A stretch of 64,000 nt of DNA from Arthrobacter echini (GCF_008107445.1 NZ_VSLD01000005.1:1-64000), one strand, 5' to 3'; shown: positions 8,187 to 20,060, numbered from the stretch's first letter. Notes: generated by a model not told the origin, from the letters alone. Program-made: numbers and translations.

Positions 8187-10796
8187 AAGGCAATCCGTAG
8201 ATTTACCGTCCGTACCGTCCTCCCCGAGAGCATCGCCCCGCTCGGCAAACTCGCAGGGAATCTGCGCTGGTCCTGGCACCTGCCGACCTCGCGCCTGTTC
8301 GAGGACATCGATCCCGCGGCCTGGGCGGACAGTGGGCACGACCCGGTGGCCTTCCTCGGATCGGTCACGCGCGAGAAGCTCCAGCAGCTCGCCGCGGACG
8401 AGGCGCTCGTGCAGCGCATCGGCGAACTCGACGCGGATCTCGACGAGTACCTGACGGGCCCACGCTGGTACCAGGGCCTCGGTGACGAGGCACCGCGCAG
8501 CATCGCCTACTTCTCGCCGGAGTACGGCATCAGCGCCGTCCTCCCCCAGTACTCCGGTGGCCTCGGCATCCTCGCCGGTGACCACCTCAAGTCCGCCTCC
8601 GATCTCGGTGTCCCCCTGATCGGCGTCGGCCTGCTGTACCAGGCCGGCTACTTCAAGCAGTCGCTCTCCCGTGATGCCTGGCAGCAGGAGACCTATCCCG
8701 TCCTCGACCCCGACAATCTCCCGCTGACGCTCCTGCGGGAGGCGGACGGCTCCGCCGCGAAGGTGGTTCTGCCGCTGCCCAACGGCCGCCAGCTCGCTGC
8801 GCACATCTGGCGTGCCGACGTCGGGCGCGTGCCCCTCCTGCTGCTGGACTCCAATGTCGCCGAGAACGACGAGGCCGCGCGCAACGTCACCGACCGTCTC
8901 TACGGTGGCGGCGGGGACCAGCGGCTCCAGCAGGAACTGCTGCTCGGCATGGGCGGCGTGAAGGCGCTGCGCATCTTCGAGCGCCTCACGGGGACTCCTG
9001 CGCCCGAGGTCTTCCACACCAACGAGGGTCACGCCGGCTTCCTCGGTATCGAGCGCATCCGCGAGCTCATGGATCCGGCCAACGAGTCCCCCATGAGCTG
9101 GGAGGAGGCACTGACCGCCGGCCGGGCCTCCACCGTCTTCACCACCCACACGCCCGTCCCTGCGGGGATCGACCGCTTCGAGCGGACACAGATCGAGCAC
9201 TTCTTCCACGCGGGCCTGGCACCGTGCGTGCCCACGGACCGGGTGCTGGCCCTCGGCGCCGAGAACTACGCGGACGGCGATCCGACGAAGTTCAACATGG
9301 CCGTCATGGGCCTGCGCCTCGCCCAGCGCGCCAACGGGGTGGCCAAGCTGCACGGCGAAGTGTCACGCGGCATGTTCTCGGGTCTCTGGCCGGGCTTCGA
9401 CACGCAGGAGGTGCCCATCACCTCGGTCACCAACGGCGTCCATGTGCCGAGCTGGGTCGATCCGCAGATCGCCGACTTCGCACGCTCGTCCTTCGGCGCG
9501 GAGTCCATCCTCGACCCGCAGTGGAGCAAGGTCTACGACGTCCCCGACACGGACATCTGGGCCCTGCGCCGCAGTATGCGCTCCAATCTGGTGGACGACG
9601 TCCGCGGCCGCCTGCGATCCTCCTGGAAGAAGCGGGGGGCCTCCGGGAAGGAACTGGCCTGGACGGACTCCGTCCTCGACCCGGACGTGCTCACCATCGG
9701 CTTCGCGCGCCGCGTCCCCACCTACAAGCGGCTCACCCTGATGCTGCGCGAACCGGCACGCCTGAAGGCCCTGCTCCTGCATCCGGAGCACCCCATCCAG
9801 CTCGTGATCGCAGGGAAGTCGCACCCGGCCGACGAGCAGGGCAAGCGCATGATCCAGGATCTGGTGCGTTTCACGGACGACCCCGAGGTCCGCCACCGGA
9901 TCGTCTTCCTGCCGAACTACGACATCGCCATGGCACGCACCCTGTTCCCGGGCTGCGATGTCTGGCTGAACAACCCGCTCCGCCCGCTGGAGGCCTGCGG
10001 CACGTCGGGCATGAAGTCCGCCCTCAACGGCGGCCTGAATCTCTCCGTCCTGGACGGCTGGTGGGACGAGATGTACGACGGCGACAACGGCTGGGCCATC
10101 CCGACGGCGGACGACAGCGCCACCGCCGAGGAGCGCGACGACATCGAGGCGGCGGCGCTCTACGACCTCCTCGAGACCCAGGTGGGTCCGCGCTTCTACT
10201 CGAAGGTCCCTGCGCAGGGCGCCGGGGCCGCAGGCCCCTCGGAGCCCTCGCACGACGGCGTCCCGCACCAGTGGATCGCGATGATCAAGCACACCATGGC
10301 AACGCTCGGCCCTGCGGTCTCTGCGGAGCGCATGCTCCAGGACTACGTGGAGAAGCTGTATCGGCCGGCATGCCACGCGGGCCGTGAGATCACCGCGAAC
10401 CAGTTCGCCCTCGCGAAGCGGACCGCGGCCTGGCGCTCCCGGGTCCACGGGAACTGGCCTGCCGTGCAGGTTGAGCACGTCGACTCCACGGGCGTCTCGG
10501 AGGACCCGCAGATCGGCGATGCACTCACCGTCAGCGCGTACGTGGCGCTCGGCGGACTCGACCCCGAGGACGTCACGGTCGAGGTGGCCTACGGCCGGGC
10601 ACTCGACAATGACGAACTCAGTGGCGTGTCGGTGGACGAACTCCAGGTCACCGAGAACCTCGGGAGCGGACGCCACCATTTCACCGGGGTCATCACGATC
10701 GATCACACCGGATCCTTCGGGTACACGGTGCGGGTGCTGCCGCAGCACCACACGCTCGTCTCGAAGGCCGAGATGGGCCTGGTCGTGAACGCCTGA
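8184..10796 (+). CDS. glgP: Alpha-glucan phosphorylase (GT35, long GlgP type)
   Basis: This 870-residue protein phosphorolyses alpha-1,4-glucans to glucose 1-phosphate. It belongs to the long phosphorylase class: the N-terminus has a DUF3417-like segment with NLRWSWHLPTSRLFEDIDP around residues 27-45, which shorter GlgP lacks. The pyridoxal-phosphate site GTSGMKSALNGG is at about 606-617 with the binding lysine near K611. NEGHAGF near 278 and THTPVPAG near 320 are further conserved blocks. The GTG start is set by the promoter immediately upstream. It is divergent from glgE and convergent with glgX, so synthesis and breakdown of glucan flank each other. In mycobacteria such a phosphorylase also touches the GlgE pathway; that role here is inference. 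Confidence 0.93.
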   Translation: MKAIRRFTVRTVLPESIAPLGKLAGNLRWSWHLPTSRLFEDIDPAAWADSGHDPVAFLGSVTREKLQQLAADEALVQRIGELDADLDEYLTGPRWYQGLGDEAPRSIAYFSPEYGISAVLPQYSGGLGILAGDHLKSASDLGVPLIGVGLLYQAGYFKQSLSRDAWQQETYPVLDPDNLPLTLLREADGSAAKVVLPLPNGRQLAAHIWRADVGRVPLLLLDSNVAENDEAARNVTDRLYGGGGDQRLQQELLLGMGGVKALRIFERLTGTPAPEVFHTNEGHAGFLGIERIRELMDPANESPMSWEEALTAGRASTVFTTHTPVPAGIDRFERTQIEHFFHAGLAPCVPTDRVLALGAENYADGDPTKFNMAVMGLRLAQRANGVAKLHGEVSRGMFSGLWPGFDTQEVPITSVTNGVHVPSWVDPQIADFARSSFGAESILDPQWSKVYDVPDTDIWALRRSMRSNLVDDVRGRLRSSWKKRGASGKELAWTDSVLDPDVLTIGFARRVPTYKRLTLMLREPARLKALLLHPEHPIQLVIAGKSHPADEQGKRMIQDLVRFTDDPEVRHRIVFLPNYDIAMARTLFPGCDVWLNNPLRPLEACGTSGMKSALNGGLNLSVLDGWWDEMYDGDNGWAIPTADDSATAEERDDIEAAALYDLLETQVGPRFYSKVPAQGAGAAGPSEPSHDGVPHQWIAMIKHTMATLGPAVSAERMLQDYVEKLYRPACHAGREITANQFALAKRTAAWRSRVHGNWPAVQVEHVDSTGVSEDPQIGDALTVSAYVALGGLDPEDVTVEVAYGRALDNDELSGVSVDELQVTENLGSGRHHFTGVITIDHTGSFGYTVRVLPQHHTLVSKAEMGLVVNA

Positions 10797-10815
10797 CCTG
10801 AGTCCACTCCAGCTG

Positions 10816-10854
10816 ACGACGGAGCCCGGGACCAATGGTCTCGGGCTCCGTCGT
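10816..10854. terminator. Bidirectional terminator between glgP and glgX
   Basis: The arm ACGACGGAGCCCG (10816-10828) is a perfect 13-base inverted repeat of 10842-10854, and the stem continues inward through GACC/GGTC around an AAT loop. The two genes converge here with only 62 bases between them, so the hairpin can end both transcripts. Confidence 0.8.
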
Positions 10855-10858
10855 TCCC

Positions 10859-12958
<2,100 letters not shown>

Positions 12959-12968
12959 GACGGCCCGA

Positions 12969-13949
12969 TCAGGAGGCGCGCTGGCGGGAGACCTCGTACA
13001 GGGTGATTCCCACCGCCATCGACGCGTTGAGGGACTCCATGGCCGAATCGATGGGGATGGACACGATCTGGTCGCAGTTCTCGCGGACCAGCCGGGACAG
13101 TCCCTTCCCCTCGGAGCCGACGACGATGCAGATGGGATCGCGTCCCAGCGAGAGCCCGGGCAGTGAGACGTCGCCGTCGCCGTCCAGTCCGAGCACAAAG
13201 ATGCCCTTGCTCTTGAAGGACTTCAGCGCCGAGTTGAGATTGCCCACACGGGCCACGGGCACCCGCACCGCGGCACCCGCGCTGGTCTTCCACGCGGAGG
13301 CCGTGACACCCACGGCACGGCGTTCTGGCACGATCACGCCGTGGCTGCTGAAGGCCGACGCCGAGCGGATGATGGCACCCAGGTTGCGGGGGTCGGTGAT
13401 GCCGTCGAGGGCCACGAAGAGCGGGGCGTTGCCCACGTGGCCGCGACGGTACCGCTCGATGGTCTCGTCCACGAGATCGAGCGCGTCGGCGTACTCGTAG
13501 GGCGGGATCTGCAGCATGAGGCCCTGGTGCACGGCGCCGTCGGTCATGCGATCGAGCTCCGGCTTGCCGGTCTCCATCACGGGGATGCCGCGCTCGTTCG
13601 CGAGCTTGAGCGAGTCACGCACGCGATCGTCCATCTCGACGCGGATTGCTACATGGAGCGCCTTGGCCGGGATACCCGCACGGAGCGCCTCGAGGACGGA
13701 GTTACGGCCCGTGACGACCTCCTCGGCCGCCTTGCCCTTGGTCCGGCCGGTCCCGGCACTCTTGCCGCCACGCTTCGCGGCGGAACGCTCCGCCAGCTCC
13801 TTGCTCTTGTACGCCTTGTGGTACGGGCGGTCCTCCGCCTTCGGGGTGGGGCCCTTGCCCTCGAGCGACTTCCGTCCGTGGCCGCCGGTACCGATCGCGG
13901 GGCCCTTCTTTGTTTTGCGAACCGCGCCTGGACGCCCGTGACTGGCCAT
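12969..13949 (-). CDS. rlmB: 23S rRNA 2'-O-ribose methyltransferase, TrmH/RlmB family
   Basis: This 326-residue SPOUT-class enzyme methylates a 23S rRNA guanosine 2'-hydroxyl (G2251 in E. coli numbering). The first about 75 residues are a basic, low-complexity actinobacterial extension rich in Lys, Gly and Arg, probably RNA-binding. An L30e-like substrate-binding domain follows (about 80-155). The SPOUT core then shows all three motifs: DPRNLGAIIRSA near 186-197, VGSEGKGLS near 276-284 and SLNASMAVGITLYEV near 306-320. It lies downstream of cysS as in the carD-ispD-cysS region of mycobacteria. The exact nucleotide modified cannot be read from sequence. Confidence 0.92.
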   Translation of the reverse strand: MASHGRPGAVRKTKKGPAIGTGGHGRKSLEGKGPTPKAEDRPYHKAYKSKELAERSAAKRGGKSAGTGRTKGKAAEEVVTGRNSVLEALRAGIPAKALHVAIRVEMDDRVRDSLKLANERGIPVMETGKPELDRMTDGAVHQGLMLQIPPYEYADALDLVDETIERYRRGHVGNAPLFVALDGITDPRNLGAIIRSASAFSSHGVIVPERRAVGVTASAWKTSAGAAVRVPVARVGNLNSALKSFKSKGIFVLGLDGDGDVSLPGLSLGRDPICIVVGSEGKGLSRLVRENCDQIVSIPIDSAMESLNASMAVGITLYEVSRQRAS

Positions 13950-13978
13950 GGAAGAACACCTTTAGTCGGAAGTAGAAT

Positions 13979-14013
13979 CACGGCCAGTTTACGCGGCCCT
14001 GCCGGGGGCCGTG
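13979..14013 (-). terminator. Possible hairpin after cysS
   Basis: CACGGCC (13979-13985) pairs with GGCCGTG (14007-14013) a few bases past the cysS stop codon at 14018. The loop is 21 bases and can fold further. It could be a weak terminator or attenuator between cysS and rlmB. Confidence 0.35.
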
Positions 14014-14017
14014 TGTC

Positions 14018-15478
14018 CTACCCTGCGGTCAGGGACCAGCTGGCGCCCTCCGCCGAGTCCTCGAGGGTGATCCCGGCTGCAGCCAGCCCGTCCCGTATGG
14101 CATCGGCCCTGGCCCAGTCGCGCGCGGCGCGGGCCTCGCCGCGCTCCGCGATGCGGTCGGCGACAAGAGCCGCCAGGGCATCGCTCCCGGCCGCGTCCGC
14201 TGCCGCGCCGGAGGGAGCACCGGCGTCGTCGAGGCCGAGGACCCCGGTCATGGCGACGACGGCGGCGAGACCGGAGGCGACGGCGTCGTCGTTCCCCGCT
14301 GCGAGCGCGATGTTCGCGCTGCGCACGGTGGTGTGGAGCACGGCGAGCGCCTGGGGCACGTTGAGGTCGTCGTCCATGGCCGCGGTGAAGTCCGGGGGAA
14401 GGGCAGCGACCCGTGCGGCGTCGCGGACCGGGGGTCCGACCCGGGCGGTCGCCTTGGCGATGAAGCCGTCGATGCGTGCCACGGCCGCGGCGGCCTCCTG
14501 CAGGGAGGTGCCCCGGTAGTCCAGCACCGAACGATAGTGCGCCTGGCCGAGGTAGTAGCGCACCACGCGGGCCCCGGCGGCGTCGATCATCTCCTGGGGG
14601 CCGACGGTGTTGCCGAGGGACTTCGACATCTTCTCGCCGCCGTAGGTGACCATCCCGTTGTGCATCCAGAAGCGGGCGAAGGCGTGGCCGGCGGCCTGCG
14701 ACTGGGCCATCTCGTTCTCGTGGTGGGGGAAGCGCAGATCCAGGCCCCCGCCGTGGATGTCGAACTCGGCACCGAGGTATTTGGTGACCATGCTCGAGCA
14801 CTCGAGGTGCCAGCCGGGCCGTCCCGCACCCCACGGGCTGTCCCAGGACGCCGTCGCCGGGTCCGTGTCCTTCGAGCCCTTCCACAGCGCGAAGTCCCGT
14901 GGGTCGCGCTTGCCGCGCGGATCGGCGTCGGGAGCTGCCTGCATGTCGTCGAGGCCCTGGTGCGTGAGGCTGCCGTAGGCGGACCAGGACCGGACGTCGA
15001 AGTAGACGTCGCCCGAGCCGTCGGGAGCGGGGTACGCGTGCCCGCGGTCCACGAGGCGCTGGATGAGCGCGTGCATCTCCGGGATGTGCCCCGTGGCGCG
15101 TGGTTCGTAGGTCGGAGGCCGGACGCCGAGGGCCGAGTAGGCGCGGGAGAACTCCTGCTCGAACCGGTACGCCAGGGCCCACCATTCCTCCGCGGGAACC
15201 ACGGCAGGGTCAGCGGGCGCGCCGTCCTCGAAGGACGCGCGTGATTTCTCGAGGATCTTGTCGTCGATGTCCGTCACGTTCCTGACGACGGTGACCCGCA
15301 GCCCGCTCGCCTCGAGCCAACGCGTGAGCTGGTCGAAGACGATGGCGGAGCGGACATGGCCCACGTGCGGCATGCCCTGCACCGTGGCGCCGCAGTAGTA
15401 GAGACTCGCCCTGCCCGCCTCGAGCGGTTCGAAGGGGCGCACCTCGGCGCGGGCGGTGTCATAGAATCGCAGGCTCAC
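14018..15478 (-). CDS. cysS: Cysteinyl-tRNA synthetase
   Basis: This 486-residue class Ia synthetase charges tRNA-Cys in the cytoplasm. The signature motifs are intact: the HIGH-type [10 protein letters not shown] near residues 35-44 directly after the zinc cysteine in YYCGATV, the WHLECSSM zinc motif near 222-229, the HHENEMAQS block near 250-258 and KMSKSLGN near 285-292. The C-terminal anticodon-binding part ends in an Ala-rich tail with [18 protein letters not shown], a conserved CysS ending. It lies between ispDF and rlmB with only nine bases to the ispDF stop. It is not the mshC paralogue of mycothiol synthesis, because it keeps the full CysS length and C-terminal domain. Confidence 0.96.
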   Translation of the reverse strand: MSLRFYDTARAEVRPFEPLEAGRASLYYCGATVQGMPHVGHVRSAIVFDQLTRWLEASGLRVTVVRNVTDIDDKILEKSRASFEDGAPADPAVVPAEEWWALAYRFEQEFSRAYSALGVRPPTYEPRATGHIPEMHALIQRLVDRGHAYPAPDGSGDVYFDVRSWSAYGSLTHQGLDDMQAAPDADPRGKRDPRDFALWKGSKDTDPATASWDSPWGAGRPGWHLECSSMVTKYLGAEFDIHGGGLDLRFPHHENEMAQSQAAGHAFARFWMHNGMVTYGGEKMSKSLGNTVGPQEMIDAAGARVVRYYLGQAHYRSVLDYRGTSLQEAAAAVARIDGFIAKATARVGPPVRDAARVAALPPDFTAAMDDDLNVPQALAVLHTTVRSANIALAAGNDDAVASGLAAVVAMTGVLGLDDAGAPSGAAADAAGSDALAALVADRIAERGEARAARDWARADAIRDGLAAAGITLEDSAEGASWSLTAG

Positions 15479-15487
15479 CGGTCCAGA

Positions 15488-16846
15488 TTACCCGTCGACC
15501 GTCAGCGATCGGCTCGGGCGGGCTCCCCCCGGGACCGTCCCCGAAGCGACGACGACGGCGGTCGCGATGGCCGCGACGCCCTCCCCCCGACCGGTGAGGC
15601 CGAGGCCGTCGGCGGTCGTCGCGGAGATGCTGACCGGGGCCTGCGCAGCGTCGGAGAGAGCTTTCTCGGCCTCCGTGCGGCGGGGGCCGAAGACGGGCCG
15701 GTTGCCGATGAGCTGCACGGCGATGGTGCCGATCTCGAAGCCGGCTCCCCGCACTATCCCGGCAGCAGCCGAGAGCAGGGTCCGGCCGGAGGCGCCGGCG
15801 TACTCCGGCCGATCGGTGCCGAAGTGCACGCCGAGATCGCCGATGCCCGCCGCGGAGAAGAGCGCGTCGCAGGCCGCGTGGGCCACGACGTCGCCGTCCG
15901 AGTGACCGGACAGTCCGCGCTCACCCTCCCAGTGGAGACCAGCGAGCCACAGCGGCGCAGGGGCGTCGTCCGGGGCGTAGGCATGGACGTCGGTGCCGAT
16001 CCCGGTGCGGGGAAGGCCCAGGTGGTCGCTGGGGTACACGGTGCTCCTGGTGCTGGTGCTGGTGCTGATTCTGGTGCTGGTACCAGCGGGTTCTCGACCG
16101 GGCACCCGCGCGGGCGTGGTGGTCCGCGCGAGGACGGCCTCGGCGACGGTCAGGTCCAGTGCGGTGGTCACCTTGAAGGCCAGGGGATCGCCGTCGACCA
16201 CGTGGACGGCGGTACCGCGCGCTTCCATGAGCATGGCGTCGTCCGTGACGGCAGGATGCTCGGCGGGGGCGCTCGCGTGCGCCTCGAGCAGGGCCGCGGC
16301 GTCGAAGCCCTGGGGCGTCTGCACCGCGCGCAGCACTGCCCGGTCGGGAGTCCGGGTCACCACATCGCCCTCCACGATCTTGACCGTGTCCACCACGGGG
16401 AGGACGGGGATCACGGCTGCCGCGCCTTCGGAGACCCGGGCTGCCACCCGGTGGAAGACCTCGGGCGGGGTCAAGGCCCGTGCGGCGTCGTGGACCAGGA
16501 TCGTCCGGAGGGTCGCGGGAAGGGCGTCGAGGCCGGAGCGGACCGACGCCGAACGTGATGCCCCGCCGGCGACGGCGAGAATGCGTGGCCCGCCCTGCGC
16601 AGCCCCGGTAGCGCCCGCGACGACGCCGGCCAGCACTTCATCGCCGGGCGGCAGCACCACGACGACGACCTCGGCGAGCTCCGCTGCGAGGACGGCCCGG
16701 AGTGCGTGCTCGAGGAGGGTGAGCCCGCCGCACAGGACGCGAGCCTTCGGGATCCCGTGGCCGAGGCGTTGACCCGATCCGGCGGCGACCACGACCACAC
16801 CCACGCCGGTGCGAACGGACTGCGGAGCTGTGGTTACGGGCATCAC
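15488..16846 (-). CDS. ispDF: Bifunctional IspD/IspF of the MEP isoprenoid pathway
   Basis: A single 452-residue frame carries two non-consecutive steps of the methylerythritol phosphate pathway. Residues about 14-235 are IspD, MEP cytidylyltransferase, with the nucleotide-binding [12 protein letters not shown] and PKARVL motifs. Residues about 290-450 are IspF, the cyclodiphosphate synthase, with the zinc ligands in GIGTDVHAY and [17 protein letters not shown]. The linker holds Thr/Ser/Arg dipeptide-like residues encoded by a hexanucleotide repeat at 16047-16082. Mycobacteria keep ispD and ispF as two adjacent genes, so this is a lineage-specific fusion. A strong terminator separates it from carD upstream; cysS follows closely downstream. 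GTG/ATG alternatives near the start do not change the domains. Confidence 0.94.
   Translation of the reverse strand: MMPVTTAPQSVRTGVGVVVVAAGSGQRLGHGIPKARVLCGGLTLLEHALRAVLAAELAEVVVVVLPPGDEVLAGVVAGATGAAQGGPRILAVAGGASRSASVRSGLDALPATLRTILVHDAARALTPPEVFHRVAARVSEGAAAVIPVLPVVDTVKIVEGDVVTRTPDRAVLRAVQTPQGFDAAALLEAHASAPAEHPAVTDDAMLMEARGTAVHVVDGDPLAFKVTTALDLTVAEAVLARTTTPARVPGREPAGTSTRISTSTSTRSTVYPSDHLGLPRTGIGTDVHAYAPDDAPAPLWLAGLHWEGERGLSGHSDGDVVAHAACDALFSAAGIGDLGVHFGTDRPEYAGASGRTLLSAAAGIVRGAGFEIGTIAVQLIGNRPVFGPRRTEAEKALSDAAQAPVSISATTADGLGLTGRGEGVAAIATAVVVASGTVPGGARPSRSLTVDG
16047..16082. repeat. Hexanucleotide tandem repeat in ispDF linker
   Basis: Six consecutive 6-base units: CTGGTG three times, CTGATT, CTGGTG and CTGGTA. 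They encode the Ser/Thr-rich linker between the IspD and IspF domains. Because the unit is a multiple of three, copy-number change would alter linker length without shifting the frame. Confidence 0.85.
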
Positions 16847-16868
16847 GCCACCCTATGACAGCAGACAG

Positions 16869-16898
16869 CGGAAGAGGGGCCCGAAGGCCCCTCTTCCG
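16869..16898 (-). terminator. Strong hairpin between carD and ispDF
   Basis: CGGAAGAGGGGCC (16869-16881) and its exact complement at 16886-16898 form a 13-pair stem around a CGAA tetraloop. It sits 25 bases after the carD stop and just before the ispDF start, so it should separate carD from ispDF. There is no U-tract. Confidence 0.75.
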
Positions 16899-16922
16899 AT
16901 GGGTTCTGCTGCAGGACGGCTC

Positions 16923-17405
16923 CTAGGAGGCGAGGACCTCGTCGAGGACCGTTGCCGCCTTCTCCTCGTCGGTCTTCTCCGCCAGTGCCAGCTCGGAGAT
17001 GAGGATCTGCCGCGCTTTCGCGAGCATCCTCTTCTCGCCCGCCGACAGACCTCGGTCGTGGTCGCGGCGCCACAGGTCGCGGACGACCTCGGCGACCTTG
17101 ATGACGTCACCGGATGCGAGCTTCTCCAGATTCGCCTTGTAGCGGCGCGACCAGTTGGTGGGCTCCTCGGTGAACTCGGCACGGAGGACGTCGAACACGT
17201 GCTCGAGGCCTTCCTTGCCAACCACGTCGCGTACTCCAACAAGATCGACGTTCTCCGCTGGTACTTCTATCGTCAGGTCACCCTGGGCCACCTTGAGCTT
17301 GAGATACATCTTCTCTTCGCCCCTGACGGTACGCATCTTGATCTCTTCGATCTTCGCCGCGCCGTGGTGAGGATAAACAACTGTTTCGCCGACCTCAAAA
17401 ACCAT
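16923..17405 (-). CDS. carD: CarD-family RNA polymerase-binding transcription factor
   Basis: CarD binds the beta subunit of RNA polymerase and stabilises open promoter complexes, notably at rRNA promoters. The 160-residue protein begins [22 protein letters not shown], the conserved start of the RNAP-interacting Tudor-like domain (about 1-65). The C-terminal helical DNA-binding domain follows, with the conserved [17 protein letters not shown] block and its tryptophan. The longer frame starting at 17441 adds 12 non-conserved residues and is rejected. The length matches actinobacterial CarD, which is about 160 residues. Its neighbourhood (ispD, ispF, cysS, rlmB, lpqE) is the same as in mycobacteria. 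Confidence 0.97.
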   Translation of the reverse strand: MVFEVGETVVYPHHGAAKIEEIKMRTVRGEEKMYLKLKVAQGDLTIEVPAENVDLVGVRDVVGKEGLEHVFDVLRAEFTEEPTNWSRRYKANLEKLASGDVIKVAEVVRDLWRRDHDRGLSAGEKRMLAKARQILISELALAEKTDEEKAATVLDEVLAS

Positions 17406-17659
17406 GTGGACATTCCCCTTTCCCGAAGACGAGTTTATCACGGGAGCGACACGCCGATGGCGTGTCCGCGCAGGTCAGCGGCCTAATGTGCCTTCTGTGG
17501 CTATGATTCGCCTCTTGACGGAGCTGCGATCCGGTGGTTCGCAGCTCCGCGCGCCGGCTGCGCCGACGCCACGATCCACCGGGCTTGCCGATAGTCTGGT
17601 CCACGGGTCCATACCGGATCGCGCCCGAAGTCCCCTGATGAACCCCAGGAGTTTGTGTC
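17406..17659. promoter_or_regulatory. Divergent carD/lpqE intergenic region with two inverted repeats
   Basis: This region must hold the promoters of carD (minus) and lpqE (plus). Two perfect inverted repeats stand out: ACACGCC/GGCGTGT at 17449-17465 with a 3-base loop, near the carD start, and GGAGCTGCGA/TCGCAGCTCC at 17520-17548 with a 9-base loop. They could be operators or RNA hairpins, and I cannot tell which. TTGACG at 17515-17520 is a -35 candidate but has no convincing partner. Confidence 0.4.
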
Positions 17660-18190
17660 GTGAATGTCGTACCGAAGAATCGCGCGCAGCTGACCATCGC
17701 TGCCGGCGCCGCGCTCGTGATGCTGTCCGTCTCCGGCTGCAACTTCACCGCCCCCCAGGGGACCACCATGGTGGTCGCCCCCTCGGACGGCATCGTGAAG
17801 GATCTCGGCCCGGTGCTGCTGCGCAACATCCTGATCGTCGGTACCCTCGACGAGTCCGAAGGACGCCTGGTCGGGACGATCTCCAACACGAGCGACGACG
17901 CCGTCGACCTCTCGATCCGCGCGGGTGGCGCCTCCACGAGGATCACGATCGAGGGCGGTGGCGAGCTCCGGTTCGAGGACGAGACGGGCGACGACGGCAC
18001 GCTGGCCGGCGTGGAGGATGTTCCGGGCTCACTCGTCCCCGTGGACTTCGAGGTGGAGGGCGAGCGGGCCACCTACGAGGTGCCGGTACTCGACGGCGCC
18101 CTTGAGGAGTACCGCGAGTACGTTCCCGGTGGCTACACGGCCCCGCCGAGCGAGCCTGCCACCATGGACGAGGAATCCGAGGGCGAATAG
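17660..18190 (+). CDS. lpqE: LpqE-like lipoprotein
   Basis: This 176-residue exported lipoprotein has a type II signal peptide: a basic start, a hydrophobic stretch (about 10-24) and a lipobox LSVSGC with the lipidated cysteine near C27. The mature part is beta-rich and acidic, and ends in a low-complexity Pro/Glu tail. Function is unknown. The name rests mainly on position: in Mycobacterium tuberculosis lpqE sits directly beside carD in the same divergent arrangement. Start is GTG. It converges with regX3, whose stop is only eight bases away. Confidence 0.72.
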   Translation: MNVVPKNRAQLTIAAGAALVMLSVSGCNFTAPQGTTMVVAPSDGIVKDLGPVLLRNILIVGTLDESEGRLVGTISNTSDDAVDLSIRAGGASTRITIEGGGELRFEDETGDDGTLAGVEDVPGSLVPVDFEVEGERATYEVPVLDGALEEYREYVPGGYTAPPSEPATMDEESEGE

Positions 18191-18198
18191 CCCGCCCG

Positions 18199-18879
18199 TC
18201 AGGGCTCGTACTTGTAGCCCAACCCCCGGATGGTCACGAGATGGCGCGGATTCGAGGGATCGGGTTCGATCTTCCCCCGAAGGCGCTTGACGTGGACGTC
18301 GAGCGTCTTGGTGTCCCCCACGTAGTCGGAACCCCAGACGCGGTCGATCAGCCGGCCACGCGTCAGGACGATCCCCGAATTGCGCAGGAGCAGCTCGAGG
18401 AGCTCGAACTCCTTGAGAGGGAGGGCCACCGGCTCGCCGTCGATACTCACCGTGTGGCGCTCCACGTCCATGCGGATGCGACCGGCCCGGATGGTGCTCG
18501 GGGCCGGTTCCTCGGCCTCCCCACGGCGCCGGAGGACCGCGCGGATCCGGGCGATGAGCTCGCGCGAGGAATACGGTTTCGTGACGTAGTCGTCCGCCCC
18601 GAGCTCCAGTCCCAGCACCTTGTCCATCTCCGTGTCCTGGGCCGTCAGCATGATCACCGGCACGCTCGAGCGCAGGCGCAGCTGCCGGCAGACCTCCGAG
18701 CCCGAGAGTCCGGGGAGCTGCAGATCCAGGAGGACGAGGTCAGCACCCGACCGGTCGAACTCGGCCACTGCCTCGAGGCCGTCCGCGACGACGGAGACCT
18801 CGTAGCCCTCCCTGCCGAGGAGATAGGCGAGGGGATCGCTGAACGACTCCTCGTCCTCGACGACCAGGATGCGCATCAT
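18199..18879 (-). CDS. regX3: Phosphate-responsive response regulator RegX3
   Basis: This 226-residue OmpR/PhoB-type regulator has a receiver domain (about 3-115) with acidic pocket VEDEE, phospho-acceptor D52 in LVLLDLQLPG and the conserved lysine in DYVTKPYSS. A winged-helix DNA-binding domain follows (about 130-225), ending in the typical PRHLVTIRGLGYKYEP. Its ATG overlaps the senX3 stop by four bases, so kinase and regulator are coupled. With senX3 and the divergent phoU this is the actinobacterial phosphate-starvation switch. GTTCA direct repeats upstream of phoU are its likely target. Confidence 0.92.
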   Translation of the reverse strand: MMRILVVEDEESFSDPLAYLLGREGYEVSVVADGLEAVAEFDRSGADLVLLDLQLPGLSGSEVCRQLRLRSSVPVIMLTAQDTEMDKVLGLELGADDYVTKPYSSRELIARIRAVLRRRGEAEEPAPSTIRAGRIRMDVERHTVSIDGEPVALPLKEFELLELLLRNSGIVLTRGRLIDRVWGSDYVGDTKTLDVHVKRLRGKIEPDPSNPRHLVTIRGLGYKYEP

Positions 18880-20060
18880 GCCGGAACACCGTGCTCGTGG
18901 GCGGGAGCCGCGACTCCCGCGCCGTCGCCGTCCGAACCCGCTTCCATCTCCGGCAGTCGGACGGTGAACGTGCTTCCCTGGCCTGCCTGGGACCAGACGG
19001 TGACCTCGCCACCGTGATTGGAGACGACATGCTTGACGATGCTGAGGCCGAGGCCGGTGCCCCCGGTCTGGCGTGAGCGGGCGGCGTCGATCCGGTAGAA
19101 CCGCTCGAAGATGCGCTCCTGCTCCTCGGCAGAGATGCCGGGGCCCTGATCGGTCACTGAGACCTGCACGAGACCGTCCTTCGAGCGCACACCCACCCCC
19201 ACCCTCGTGCCGTCGGACGCATAGCGGATGGCGTTGTCGATGAGATTGCGGAACGCGGTCATGAGCAGGTCGCTGTCGCCGTAGACCGGCGCCCGGACGG
19301 AACCGCCCACCACGATCTCGATCTGCTTGCTCTCGGCGGGGAGACGGTTGCGGTCCACGGCCTCACTGATGACCGCATTGATGTCCACCGGCTTGCCGCG
19401 CCGCACGACGTCGGTGCCCTGCAGCCGGGAGAGTTCGATGATGTCCTGCACGAGGGCCGAGAGGCGCCCGGACTCCTTGTGCATGCGCTGGGCAAAGCGT
19501 CGGACGGCCACCTCGTCCTCCGCGGCGTCGTCGATGGCCTCGGCGAGGAGCGAGATGGCACCCACGGGCGTCTTGAGTTCGTGCGAGACATTCGCGACGA
19601 AGTCGTTGCGGATCTCCTGGGTACGGGTGATCTCCGTGCGGTCGTCCGCGAGAACCAGGATGTACTCGGAGCCCAAAGCGGCGACGCGGACCTGGACCAC
19701 GATGGTGCCCTGCCCGAGGGGCCCACGGGGAAGTTCGAGCAGGCGCTGCTCGATCACGCCGTCGCGGCGGACGCGCGCCGTGAGCTCCAGCAGTTCGGAA
19801 TGGACCACGGTGTGCCCGCGCACCAGGCCGAAGGCGTAGGCGGCAGGGCTGGCGCGGACGACGCCGTCGATCGCGTCCACGATCACGTACGCGCGCCCGA
19901 TGACCGAGAGGACCTCCGCGGCGCCGTCGGGGAGGGAGGGTTCGTCCTCGTAGAGGAGCCGGAGCCGCTGCGCCTCGCTGGCGCGGAAGGCCGCCATCCC
20001 GCTCACCCCGAGGGCGAGGCCGACCAGCCCGGCCAGGAGCGTCAGGAGAAGGGGGTCCAC
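18876..20060 (-). CDS. senX3: Sensor histidine kinase SenX3
   Basis: This 394-residue membrane kinase senses phosphate status, probably through the PhoU/Pst system rather than by binding phosphate itself. There is one clear N-terminal hydrophobic segment (about 3-24), then a PAS-like region (about 45-140), the HisKA domain with phosphorylated H160 in ANVSHELKTP, and an HATPase_c domain with N-box (RNLIDNAIRYA), G1 (DQGPGIS) and G2 (GTGLGLSIVKH). All catalytic boxes look intact. It is first in the senX3-regX3 operon and diverges from phoU. Confidence 0.93.
   Translation of the reverse strand: MDPLLLTLLAGLVGLALGVSGMAAFRASEAQRLRLLYEDEPSLPDGAAEVLSVIGRAYVIVDAIDGVVRASPAAYAFGLVRGHTVVHSELLELTARVRRDGVIEQRLLELPRGPLGQGTIVVQVRVAALGSEYILVLADDRTEITRTQEIRNDFVANVSHELKTPVGAISLLAEAIDDAAEDEVAVRRFAQRMHKESGRLSALVQDIIELSRLQGTDVVRRGKPVDINAVISEAVDRNRLPAESKQIEIVVGGSVRAPVYGDSDLLMTAFRNLIDNAIRYASDGTRVGVGVRSKDGLVQVSVTDQGPGISAEEQERIFERFYRIDAARSRQTGGTGLGLSIVKHVVSNHGGEVTVWSQAGQGSTFTVRLPEMEAGSDGDGAGVAAPAHEHGVPA

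Noticed and set aside
17587-17594. GCCGATAG motif upstream of lpqE, like the flagellar -10
   Set aside because: There is no CTAA element 17-18 bases upstream, and the gene is not related to motility; probably chance.
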